Notes under the pieces: generated by a model
What the model saw: only the letters and a program-made list of their open reading frames with translations
What the model was told of the DNA's origin: nothing
The model's database searches: none
From: an uncultured Bacteroidaceae bacterium
GTDB lineage: Bacteria > Bacteroidota > Bacteroidia > Bacteroidales > Bacteroidaceae
Reading direction: 5' to 3'
Length of the DNA: 64,000 bases
Assembly: GCA_944320785.1 (NCBI GenBank)
Contig: CALUIR010000001.1
Coordinates: 1 to 64,000, forward strand
Translations under genes and position numbers: made by a program
Part shown: piece by piece, positions 50,648 through 58,153 of the stretch
Numbering within the stretch: the stretch's first letter is position 1
Layout: each line of letters opens with the position of its first letter

Positions 50648-53600
50648 TTAACGCAACATCACTTTCCGCACCACGGAAGCATTGGCGGTGTTCACCCGGA
50701 CGATGTACAGGCCCTTGCCGCCGCTTACCGGCACCATTACCGTGCCGTTGCCGCTCGCTGCGCCCGCCATCTGGCCATTCAAGCTGTAAACGGCCACGTC
50801 CATCGGCTCATCGCAAGCCACTTGCACTGCGCCGCCTGCCGCCATGACCTGTATGTCCGACTCGGCCGCCACTTCATCGATGCCCACGCCATCCACCGTG
50901 AACGGCACGATGTTGGCATTCACCACCCGGCCGCTATTGGCATCCACCAGCATGGCCACCAGTTCGCAGTTGCCCCAGTTGGAGATGTTGTCGTAGGCCG
51001 TGCGGGTGATGCTGAACGGCACCGGCTCGTCGGCGGCCACCTCCACGGGAATGATGCCCGACAAGCCCCTGTAAGCCTCGTCCACGACACGGCGGGCCAC
51101 ATGGTTATACACGCAAGACACAATCGGCTGGCCGTAATCGCCGCCTTGGCCCCACTCGCCAAGCAAGGGGTCGTCATTGCTGGTGAAATAGTTATGTTGC
51201 TGTCCCGGAAGGTTGTTTTCCGTGATGACCAACACGAGGGTATGGTTCAAGGAACTCATGTTGACCGCATAGTTGACGTTGCCTTCCAGCACCACTTGCT
51301 TGGAGCCCGTCAACATGTCGGCCTTCGTGATGTTGACATCGGCATCGGCCACCGGGTTCTGCTCGAACTCACGCTGCACGATGTCGAGCCACGTTTCGTT
51401 GCCCGCCTCGCTGTTGAAGCGGTAGCGCATGGCGTTGGCTTCCGCGTCATACACCTGCACGGCATCGGCATAAATCGTGTCAATGCGGTTGATGCGCCCG
51501 CTCGGCAGGCCGGTGGTACCCACATAGTTGTTGTATTCATCGTAGGCGTACGGGTCGGCCCCCATCGACACGCTGTGGATGGCGATGGGGATAAAACGGT
51601 CGCCGAACAGGGTTTGCAGGTTCTCGATGGCCAACATGCCGCGCGGGCAGTTGCCGCATCCCTGTCCCGTGCCTTCCTCCAGCACGACGCGCTTGGTGGT
51701 GGCAAAGGCCAAGTTGCGCACCACGCCGCTTTGCGACAACTGGTTGCCGTCCATGTTGACGGTAATCGTGTAGCGGGTTTCCTCGCCCACCTCCAACGGA
51801 AGTTCTTCGGGGAACTCGAAGCGGTAGGCATCGCTTCCGCTGGTCAGGCCCAGTCCTGTGGCTGTGTAGGTGGAAGTGAAGCTTCCATCCGCACTGACAC
51901 ACGTGGCCGTCAGGTCGTTGTAGGTATCATCGCCAGTGATGAGCAACGCAGCCGACACCGTGGCCGACGGCTGGTTCACGACGGAAGCCTCCGTGGTGTT
52001 GGTCAGCACGAAGTCGCCCCGGTAATGCACCCTCACGTTGTCCAGGAAGATGACGCTTTCGTCCTCGTTCCGATTGACGAAAGCAATGTAGATGCTCTTG
52101 CCGGAAAACTCCGCCAAGGACACTTCATACGAGGTCCAGTCATCATAAAGCCCGTCCTGCGAACCGCCGGGCGACAGCTGTTCTGCAAACACCGTCTTGC
52201 CCTCCGCCATGAAACGGTCGTAGAGGTCCTTCGTGAACGTGGTGTAGCCTTCTTCGGCTTCCAGCACGATGACTTCCAGCACATCCGTCTTTGTGAAAAT
52301 GTAGGATTGCGCGTCGAACGTGAGATAATAGTCCGGGTTCTCGATAATAAGTTGCGGCAAAGCCATCCAGTCGTCCGACTTGCCTGCGGGATTGTACATG
52401 GAATGCGAGGCGGCAAAATAGTCGGTATCCTCCAAGCTTTCGCGCAACGTGAAGTTCCACGGATGGTTGTCGGCGTCGAACTCCCACTCCGCCGGAACGG
52501 AAGCGGGCGTGTTGTGGTCGCCTTCATAGAGCAGGTAGGTGGCCATCGACACGGACGGGTCATTGAAGTCGTCGAAGAAAAGGTCGGCATTGGAACTCGG
52601 TTCCTGCACATAAATGCCGTGGTAGGTGACGGTGATTTCCTCGTTGCCGCAGTCGCCCATGATGTCGGTCACGGATTCGGCCGGCAACACCACGCGGTAA
52701 TCAATGCCGTTGCGCAGATAGCGGCGGAGCGCCGGTGCCAGGGCAATCCGGTTATCCACGACGGTGATGACCAGTTCGCACAGGGGCGATTCGCTGTCGG
52801 CTTCATACAAATAGCCCACGGCAGCCTGGTTGTCCTCCCCTGTTGCCACTTGCACGTTCATGTCGAACGTGATGGTCACGGCATTGCTCGTGCTGATTTC
52901 CGACACATTTGCGCCGTCTGCCGGCGATATGTTGGTCGCTTGGGCCGGCGTGTTCTCGCGCCCCACGTAACGAATGCGGATGTCATGGTTGGTGAAACTC
53001 TCGTCTGCAGCCAGGCAGAAGGTTCCCGCCGGGAAATAGAGCGTGTACTCCTTGCCCGCCTCCAGCGTCGTAGGCATGCCTCCTGCGTTGAAGCTCAACC
53101 CGTCGGCATTGGCCGATATGGTGAGCGAACGTACCGATTTGCCGCTTTCATCCAGCAGTTGCGCCTGCTTCCCGCTGACCAGCTTGGCCGGCTTCGTGAA
53201 AGCGATGGTGGCGGAACGGAAACGCGCGAACGCAGAACCCTCCGCAGGACTCACGGCATAAGCGGCCAGCGGATCGATGTTTGCAGCCGCTTCAGCGAAT
53301 GTCTCCGGCAAGCGGACGATGTAGCCGCTTCCTGTGGACATGGACATGCCGGCAATGACACGCCCGTCGTCCGACACGTCGGTGACGGTTCCCGTTGTTT
53401 CCGAATTCAGGCGTTCTGCGATGTTCATGTTGTATCGCTCGCTCATGATTTCATCCAGGCCGAACCACAGGTTGCCGACCCGCACATAGGCATAACGCAA
53501 CGGGTTGACCGCCGGAGAACAGGCGAACAACGTGCCGTCATTGGCAACGGCCTTGCCCGCACGGTCCATCTCGTCGTTGTAGGTGTTATACAATTCAAAA

Positions 53601-54472
53601 GCCTTTTCCTTTATATTATAACGGTAAGCCGACGTGTATTCTTCCGCGCCTATCACCACGTATGCGCTGCCGGTGATGTAAGCGCCGTCGTTGCTCATGT
53701 TGGACTGGTCGATGAACGACCCGGCTTGGCAGCCGTATTTCTCCATATAGTTGTCGATGTAAACCGTCTCGTGCGTGGTGCAATCATAGATATAGTAGCA
53801 GGCCTGTTGCGGGTAAACGAAATTCATCGCCCCGGCCAGCAGGTTGCCGTCCGCGCTCATGTTCTCAATGCGCACCATGCCGGTCAGCGCATCGTTCTTG
53901 TCGCGGATGGGAAAGCCTTCCAACTCTTCCGCCACGTCTATCTGCCGGTACGTGCCATCATCCTGCCGTTCCCACAGCAAGGCCATTTCCGCATAGTCGT
54001 CCGCGCCGAAATTTCCTCTGAATCCATAGCCTGCGATGCGCTTCCCGTCGGGTGTCACGCACCAAGCCTCCCCGGAAACACCAGTATCCGCCATAGGCAA
54101 CTTGACCCAGGCTTTTGCATCCACATCGTAATAGGCCGCGCCGTCCGGGCTGCTTCCCACTACCGTTTTGCCATCATCTGTCACATCGTTGGCCGTATAG
54201 CCGGAATAATTCCCGCCTTCCCACAGTTCCGTCACTTCGCCGGTCGTGGCATTCACGAGAGAGGGATACGCGCTGGTCAGCGTGTTTTCTTCTTCCGTTC
54301 CCGCCGCAGCAATCCAAAGGCCGTTGTCGGACATTGCTGTGAAATAACTGGAAGAATAAGTGAAGTTGACAGGAATCACCTGCGCCTCCGCCGCTGCTTC
54401 TTGCGCCTTCAGGCCCGAACTGCACAGAAGCCCCAGCATGAGGACGGAAAGAGACAATTTCTTCTTTAACAT
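50648..54472 (-). CDS. Giant Omp28-related surface protein with T9SS type A domain
   Basis: A 1274-residue exported protein (signal peptide ending L-K-A-Q near 24). Residues to about 400 resemble beta-propeller-like surface repeats, then an Ig-like region (A-V-S-P-A-E-G-S-A-F). A jelly-roll, cleaved-adhesin-like region lies near 600-790 (F-F-D-D-F-N-D-P-S, D-D-W-M-A-L-P). An Omp28-type thioredoxin-like domain follows with G-C-G-N-C-P-R-G (C-x-x-C) near 935, then a C-terminal sorting domain (G-I-D-E-V-A-A-E to K-G-L-Y-I-V-R-V). The antisense strand is also open for 1215 codons, which I treat as a codon-bias shadow. Confidence 0.8.
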   Translation of the reverse strand: MLKKKLSLSVLMLGLLCSSGLKAQEAAAEAQVIPVNFTYSSSYFTAMSDNGLWIAAAGTEEENTLTSAYPSLVNATTGEVTELWEGGNYSGYTANDVTDDGKTVVGSSPDGAAYYDVDAKAWVKLPMADTGVSGEAWCVTPDGKRIAGYGFRGNFGADDYAEMALLWERQDDGTYRQIDVAEELEGFPIRDKNDALTGMVRIENMSADGNLLAGAMNFVYPQQACYYIYDCTTHETVYIDNYMEKYGCQAGSFIDQSNMSNDGAYITGSAYVVIGAEEYTSAYRYNIKEKAFELYNTYNDEMDRAGKAVANDGTLFACSPAVNPLRYAYVRVGNLWFGLDEIMSERYNMNIAERLNSETTGTVTDVSDDGRVIAGMSMSTGSGYIVRLPETFAEAAANIDPLAAYAVSPAEGSAFARFRSATIAFTKPAKLVSGKQAQLLDESGKSVRSLTISANADGLSFNAGGMPTTLEAGKEYTLYFPAGTFCLAADESFTNHDIRIRYVGRENTPAQATNISPADGANVSEISTSNAVTITFDMNVQVATGEDNQAAVGYLYEADSESPLCELVITVVDNRIALAPALRRYLRNGIDYRVVLPAESVTDIMGDCGNEEITVTYHGIYVQEPSSNADLFFDDFNDPSVSMATYLLYEGDHNTPASVPAEWEFDADNHPWNFTLRESLEDTDYFAASHSMYNPAGKSDDWMALPQLIIENPDYYLTFDAQSYIFTKTDVLEVIVLEAEEGYTTFTKDLYDRFMAEGKTVFAEQLSPGGSQDGLYDDWTSYEVSLAEFSGKSIYIAFVNRNEDESVIFLDNVRVHYRGDFVLTNTTEASVVNQPSATVSAALLITGDDTYNDLTATCVSADGSFTSTYTATGLGLTSGSDAYRFEFPEELPLEVGEETRYTITVNMDGNQLSQSGVVRNLAFATTKRVVLEEGTGQGCGNCPRGMLAIENLQTLFGDRFIPIAIHSVSMGADPYAYDEYNNYVGTTGLPSGRINRIDTIYADAVQVYDAEANAMRYRFNSEAGNETWLDIVQREFEQNPVADADVNITKADMLTGSKQVVLEGNVNYAVNMSSLNHTLVLVITENNLPGQQHNYFTSNDDPLLGEWGQGGDYGQPIVSCVYNHVARRVVDEAYRGLSGIIPVEVAADEPVPFSITRTAYDNISNWGNCELVAMLVDANSGRVVNANIVPFTVDGVGIDEVAAESDIQVMAAGGAVQVACDEPMDVAVYSLNGQMAGAASGNGTVMVPVSGGKGLYIVRVNTANASVVRKVMLR

Positions 54473-54528
54473 AGTTACTGTTTTTTAGATTAAACAAACG
54501 TTTGCACGCAACAAGGTATTATCGCATA

Positions 54529-54551
54529 TTGTTGCAAGAAACATGCAACAA
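54529..54551 (-). promoter_or_regulatory. Hairpin in the leader of the giant surface protein
   Basis: TTGTTGCA and TGCAACAA form 8-bp arms around a 7-nt loop between the -7 element and the start at 54472. GTTGCA-like words recur on either side (54512-54568), and a 10-nt palindrome CAAACGTTTG lies at 54495-54504. Confidence 0.45.
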
Positions 54552-54574
54552 CCTTCTTTGCAACAAACCGCGTC

Positions 54575-54582
54575 CAAATGTA
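54575..54582 (-). promoter_or_regulatory. Bacteroidota -7 element for the giant surface protein
   Basis: TACATTTG on the minus strand gives a leader of about 97 nt. Confidence 0.55.
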
Positions 54583-54835
54583 ATAATATCTGTTAAACCG
54601 CAGCAAGACATTGGCGGGGAAAAAGCAAACAGTTAGAATCTTTTAACAAAGCAGGCATTCTGCTTAAAAAGGCGGGAAATGTTTTTAAAAACGTTGGAAA
54701 AGATGGACGGAAAATGGCAGGCAGCAGCCTGAATGAAGGAGCCAAGGAAGATTCCAGGTTCCAGAGTTCTGATTGCAAAGTTCAGGTTTCAGGTTGCAAG
54801 AGCCTGGATGCAGAAGCCATGCAGAACCGCAAAAC

Positions 54836-55006
54836 CTTGCAGTCCCTCCAAAAAGAATGCACAGAACTTTTCAAAAAAAGTCCAGCAACAATTGCATGAA
54901 AGTTCAGGAACTTTTTCTAAAAACTTCATAGAAGAATTCCAAGATCCTCCCAAAGGTTCTTGAAAATCCTTCCAAGGTTTTGCCCCAAACCTTGGAAGGT
55001 TTCAGG
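54836..55006 (-). repeat. 21-bp-period degenerate repeat, locus D (largest)
   Basis: On the minus strand at least six consecutive units keep 21-nt spacing (one step is 22), of the form AAACCTTNGGAAGGNTTT. The best part reads G-K-T-L-E-G-F, S-R-T-F-G-R-I, L-E-F-F-Y-E-V, F-R-K-S-S before a stop. It contains a 13-bp perfect hairpin (54968-54980 with 54987-54999). Confidence 0.75.
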
Positions 55007-55058
55007 CAACGCCCGACACGCTTCCCCAGCGACCCTCCGGGGGATGAGAAGCCACAAT

Positions 55059-55116
55059 CCGCCAAATTCCTACCGAATTTGGCGGTTACACTCTCCAAAT
55101 TTGGCAGAATTTGGAG
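55059..55116 (+). promoter_or_regulatory. Twin palindromes overlapping the ATPase promoter
   Basis: CCGCCAAATTC/GAATTTGGCGG (55059-55069, 55075-55085, 11-bp arms) and CTCCAAATT/AATTTGGAG (55093-55101, 55108-55116, 9-bp arms). Both share the word CCAAATT, and the second covers the -33 TTG, as expected for an operator. Confidence 0.65.
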
Positions 55117-55131
55117 GATTCACTATATTTG
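55101..55131 (+). promoter_or_regulatory. Bacteroidota promoter of the ATPase gene
   Basis: TTG at 55101-55103, a 20-nt spacer and TATATTTG at 55124-55131; the ATG is 13 nt further at 55145. Confidence 0.7.
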
Positions 55132-55144
55132 CAAACAAAAAAAC

Positions 55145-56266
55145 ATGATCAGCCGCATCATTAAAAACTCCATCTTGGCCGACTACCGCCGCAAAAAAGT
55201 CATCGTATTATTAGGCGCAAGGCAAGTAGGCAAAACCACGTTGCTCTCCGAATTGCAAGAAGGAAACGAGAAAACGCTTTTCCTGAACTGCGATAACATA
55301 GACGATGTTCTGGCACTGGAAGGAAAAACATCCACGGAACTGAAACAATTGTTGATGCCCTACCAATTAGTGTTCATTGACGAAGGCCAAAGAGTGAAGA
55401 ACATCGGGCTGACGCTGAAGATGATAGGCGACCTGAAACTGCAAACACAAGTTATCGTGACCGGCTCTTCCTCTCTCGACATGGCGAACGAAATCAACGA
55501 ACCGGCCACGGGAAGGCTGATTGAATACAACCTCTTCCCCTTTTCCTTGGCGGAATTGGCTCTGAACAGTTCGGAAAGAGAAGAAAACAGGCTGATAGAA
55601 AGCCGCATGATTTACGGCCTGTACCCAGAAGTAGTGACGGAACCCGGCGATGCGAAGCGCACTTTAATGTCACTGACCAACAACTATTTATACAAAGACC
55701 TGTTCGCTTACAAAGGCATCAAGAAACCCGAACTAATCCAAAAGCTGGCAAGGGCGTTGGCATTGCAGTTAGGCAGCGAAGTGTCCTACAACGAATTAAG
55801 CAACTTGCTGGGCGTGGACAAAAGCACGGTGGAAAGTTACATCAACCTGTTAGAGAAATGTTTTGTCGTGTTCAAGTTGGATTCCTTCAGCCGGAACCTT
55901 CGGAATGAGATAAAAAAGGGAAAGAAAATCTACTTTTACGACAACGGCGTGAGAAATGCCATCCTGTCCAACTTCGCTCCCTTGGAACTGAGGAACGATG
56001 CCGGGGCATTGTGGGAAAATCTCATGGTGATCGAAAGGGTGAAACGCAATGCCTATTCCGGCAATTTCGCGCAATTGTTCTTTTGGCGAACGCACGAACA
56101 GCAAGAGATTGACTTGATTGAGGAAGAAGACGGCATGCTGCACGCCTTTGAATTCAAATGGAACGGAAAAGCAAAAAGCAGCCAACCCAAAACATTTGCG
56201 AACTCTTACCCCAACTCCACTTATGAAATCATCACGCCGGAGCATTATTGGAGATTTGTGAGATAA
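55145..56266 (+). CDS. AAA ATPase with DUF4143 domain
   Basis: A 373-residue protein of the AAA_14/DUF4143 family. Walker A G-A-R-Q-V-G-K-T-T lies at 24-32, Walker B L-V-F-I-D-E-G-Q near 75-82, sensor-like V-T-G-S-S-S near 100, a winged-helix segment (V-S-Y-N-E-L-S-N-L-L-G-V-D-K-S-T-V) near 218-235, and a C-terminal nuclease-like core F-W-R-T-H-E-Q-Q-E-I-D-L-I-E to A-F-E-F-K-W. Such stand-alone ATPases are frequent in Bacteroidales and of unclear role. It is flanked by repeats and stands alone under its own palindromic promoter. Confidence 0.88.
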   Translation: MISRIIKNSILADYRRKKVIVLLGARQVGKTTLLSELQEGNEKTLFLNCDNIDDVLALEGKTSTELKQLLMPYQLVFIDEGQRVKNIGLTLKMIGDLKLQTQVIVTGSSSLDMANEINEPATGRLIEYNLFPFSLAELALNSSEREENRLIESRMIYGLYPEVVTEPGDAKRTLMSLTNNYLYKDLFAYKGIKKPELIQKLARALALQLGSEVSYNELSNLLGVDKSTVESYINLLEKCFVVFKLDSFSRNLRNEIKKGKKIYFYDNGVRNAILSNFAPLELRNDAGALWENLMVIERVKRNAYSGNFAQLFFWRTHEQQEIDLIEEEDGMLHAFEFKWNGKAKSSQPKTFANSYPNSTYEIITPEHYWRFVR

Positions 56267-56280
56267 AAAACAACGTGTAA

Positions 56281-56359
56281 TTCCCTAAAATTTTATGGGA
56301 AAAATGCACGCACTTTACCTGTGAAATCATGAATTTTATGCAGTAAAATCCATGATTTT
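56281..56359. repeat. Palindromic element sharing the 25-nt core, copy 2
   Basis: The 25 nt at 56298-56322 are identical to 21321-21345. The flanking arms are degenerate (TTTTATGGG versus CCTGTGAAA), but a second inverted repeat follows at 56324-56359 (AAATCATGAATTTTA with one mismatch to its partner). Confidence 0.8.
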
Positions 56360-56510
56360 GCAAGAACTGCTTTGCGAACCGCCCTGAAAAGCCCGCACGG
56401 CCTTTGCGACAACGCTATCCAAAGTTTTCGATTGCTCCATCTTTACAAAGCGGGAGTCCCGCCATGATTTTCATGCATAGTTATGCAACATGTATGCAAC
56501 GCATGCGCAC

Positions 56511-56553
56511 AAAAAAACTCCGGTCATGCGGGACGTTTCCCGCATGACCGGAG
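56511..56553 (-). terminator. Intrinsic terminator of the TlpA-Omp28 operon
   Basis: CTCCGGTCATGCGGGA and TCCCGCATGACCGGAG pair perfectly around a 4-nt loop, followed on the minus strand by seven T. Confidence 0.92.
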
Positions 56554-56589
56554 AGATGAAAAAGAAAAAGTTGAGATCGTTCCTTGAAA

Positions 56590-57285
56590 TTAACGAACCA
56601 CGCACTTGTGGGCTGCCACACGTTCGCCGTTCTCCACCACTTCGTAGAGGTAAATGCCTTTGCCCAAAGCGTTGAGCGAAACGGTGCCTGCCGTTTCCAA
56701 TACTTCTTGCTTCACCAAAGCGCCCGTCACGCTATACACATTCAACTGCCGCGCTGCCGGTACATCGAAGCTATACACCACTTGGTTGCCGGCCACGAAC
56801 ACGGACTTTTCCGCATTCACATCGTCGATGGAGACGGAAGCATCATAATTGATTTCCGCCGTCACCGTTTTCGTCACGTCACCATACGAAAGTTCAAAAC
56901 GAACTACGCTGTGACCCGTATCCTCCGTCCAAGCATACAACGAATGCACTTGAGGATCTATCTCCATTCCCGGCCCAGCCGTACTCGATTTCACCATTGG
57001 AATACCTAATTTTGGAAATATGCAACTGCCATCTACGCCACAATAAGGGAGTAATTCTCCTTCTAATATTGTAACGGACAATTCATAATCCAAAACTTCC
57101 GTTCCTGTATTGCGCAACATTATTGCCGGACTCAAATAAGAATTATGAAGTTCTGTAACTTCAATTTCCGCACCATTCTCCAATATCTTATCATTATGCA
57201 CAAACTCCATGTCCTGTGCATTTACGCCCAATACCCCAAAGGCTAAAGTTGCCAAAAAAGTAAATTTTCTCATAAGCATATTCAT
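56590..57285 (-). CDS. Small exported protein with T9SS type A C-terminal domain
   Basis: A 231-residue protein with a signal peptide (M-L-M-R-K-F-T-F-L-A-T-L to V-N-A-Q). The middle is a short beta domain (A-I-M-L-R-N-T-G-T-E-V-L-D-Y-E-L-S-V). The last ~75 residues form a type A sorting domain (S-I-D-D-V-N-A-E-K-S-V-F-V, L-N-V-Y-S-V-T-G-A-L-V, G-K-G-I-Y-L-Y-E-V). It is the last gene of a four-gene operon; the Omp28 stop lies 19 bp upstream. Several Met codons (1, 3, 5) could start it. Confidence 0.82.
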   Translation of the reverse strand: MNMLMRKFTFLATLAFGVLGVNAQDMEFVHNDKILENGAEIEVTELHNSYLSPAIMLRNTGTEVLDYELSVTILEGELLPYCGVDGSCIFPKLGIPMVKSSTAGPGMEIDPQVHSLYAWTEDTGHSVVRFELSYGDVTKTVTAEINYDASVSIDDVNAEKSVFVAGNQVVYSFDVPAARQLNVYSVTGALVKQEVLETAGTVSLNALGKGIYLYEVVENGERVAAHKCVVR

Positions 57286-57304
57286 CGTTTAAATTAAAAA
57301 AACT

Positions 57305-58150
57305 CTATTCCGTCTCACCGTCTTCTGCGGAAGATGCCGCCACGAGCGGCACTTCTTCCACCTGAAGCACCTCGTAAGTGGCGGCATCATACAGGATTCC
57401 CACCACGTTCATATTCTCGGCCACCCATTCTTCAGGCAACACGTAGGGCTGCGACACCACTTCTGTAGCATCGGGATAACCAATCTCCACGTCCACGCCC
57501 CAGTAGTTCGGCTCGGCATCCTGGTCGCCGATTGCCCCACGCAACACATGGTCATGCACATAGTTCTCTATCAACTGGCCATTACTGTTTTGGAAACTCA
57601 CTATGCCATTCTCAGTAAGCAGCAACAACAACTTAACAGACTCATCTGTCTGTATTGTAGATTTGCCCAACAATGAAGCAACCGTCAGCGAACGGGTGGC
57701 TTCATCGTAAACCGTGGCCAAAGACAATTCATAATAGGTAGGCAATTGCACGGCAGAAGCCACCCATGAAGCCCATTGCTGCTGATAACCTGTGGAAACG
57801 TTGCCGTCACGGTTAATCATCGCAGCCGGATATCCTCTTTGGTTCCCGTCTGAATAAAAATGCTCCCAATATTCATTGCCTGCATCCGTCACAAAGGCTG
57901 AACGCCCCGCAAAAACACCGGCATGAATGCCTACAACTACTAAACCGAAATAGGTTTCCTGCAAACGATGCGCTTCCCTTGCTCCCTCAGGGCAATTTGG
58001 GCAATCCTGTCCTGTAAATTCTTCAAGCAAGACATTACGCTCGCCTGTGGGAGGCGTGTAGTCCAACAAGCGGTCGGCCTCGTCGATTTCATTGCACGCG
58101 CCCAACGCGAGCGCGGCCATCATCATCGTATAGATTCCAAACTTCTTCAT
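57305..58150 (-). CDS. Omp28-related lipoprotein with thioredoxin-like motif
   Basis: A 281-residue predicted lipoprotein (lipobox A-L-G-A-C, Cys19). R-N-V-L-L-E-E-F-T-G-Q-D-C-P-N-C-P-E-G carries a C-x-x-C at Cys50/Cys53 and marks the Omp28 family, named after a P. gingivalis outer-membrane protein and having a thioredoxin-like fold. Whether it acts in redox chemistry or adhesion is not settled. It follows the DUF6029-like gene by 3 bp. Confidence 0.87.
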   Translation of the reverse strand: MKKFGIYTMMMAALALGACNEIDEADRLLDYTPPTGERNVLLEEFTGQDCPNCPEGAREAHRLQETYFGLVVVGIHAGVFAGRSAFVTDAGNEYWEHFYSDGNQRGYPAAMINRDGNVSTGYQQQWASWVASAVQLPTYYELSLATVYDEATRSLTVASLLGKSTIQTDESVKLLLLLTENGIVSFQNSNGQLIENYVHDHVLRGAIGDQDAEPNYWGVDVEIGYPDATEVVSQPYVLPEEWVAENMNVVGILYDAATYEVLQVEEVPLVAASSAEDGETE

Positions 58151-58153
58151 CCC

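Larger units (their letters stand above)
54473..55144. other. Repeat-dense gene-free gap
   Basis: Contains a leader with a GTTGCA-rich hairpin and promoter (54529-54582), the largest 21-bp-period array (54836-55006), and the two palindromes and promoter of the ATPase gene (55059-55131). No coding frame supported. Confidence 0.65.
56267..56589. other. Gene-free gap after the ATPase gene
   Basis: Contains palindromic element copy 2 and the minus-strand terminator at 56511-56553. The region 56360-56510 has nothing recognisable beyond a cluster of ATGCAT/ATGCAA words near 56473-56503. Confidence 0.6.

Noticed and set aside
50822-54469. 1215-codon open frame antisense to the giant surface protein
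   Set aside because: Almost fully nested in the opposite strand of a convincing exported protein; composition is rich in His, Arg, Gly and Val, typical of an antisense shadow of biased codons. It has no signal peptide or recognisable domain.
54714-54963. Short overlapping plus-strand frames in the repeat gap
   Set aside because: They read through the 21-bp-period repeat and lack homology; treated as by-products of the repeat.
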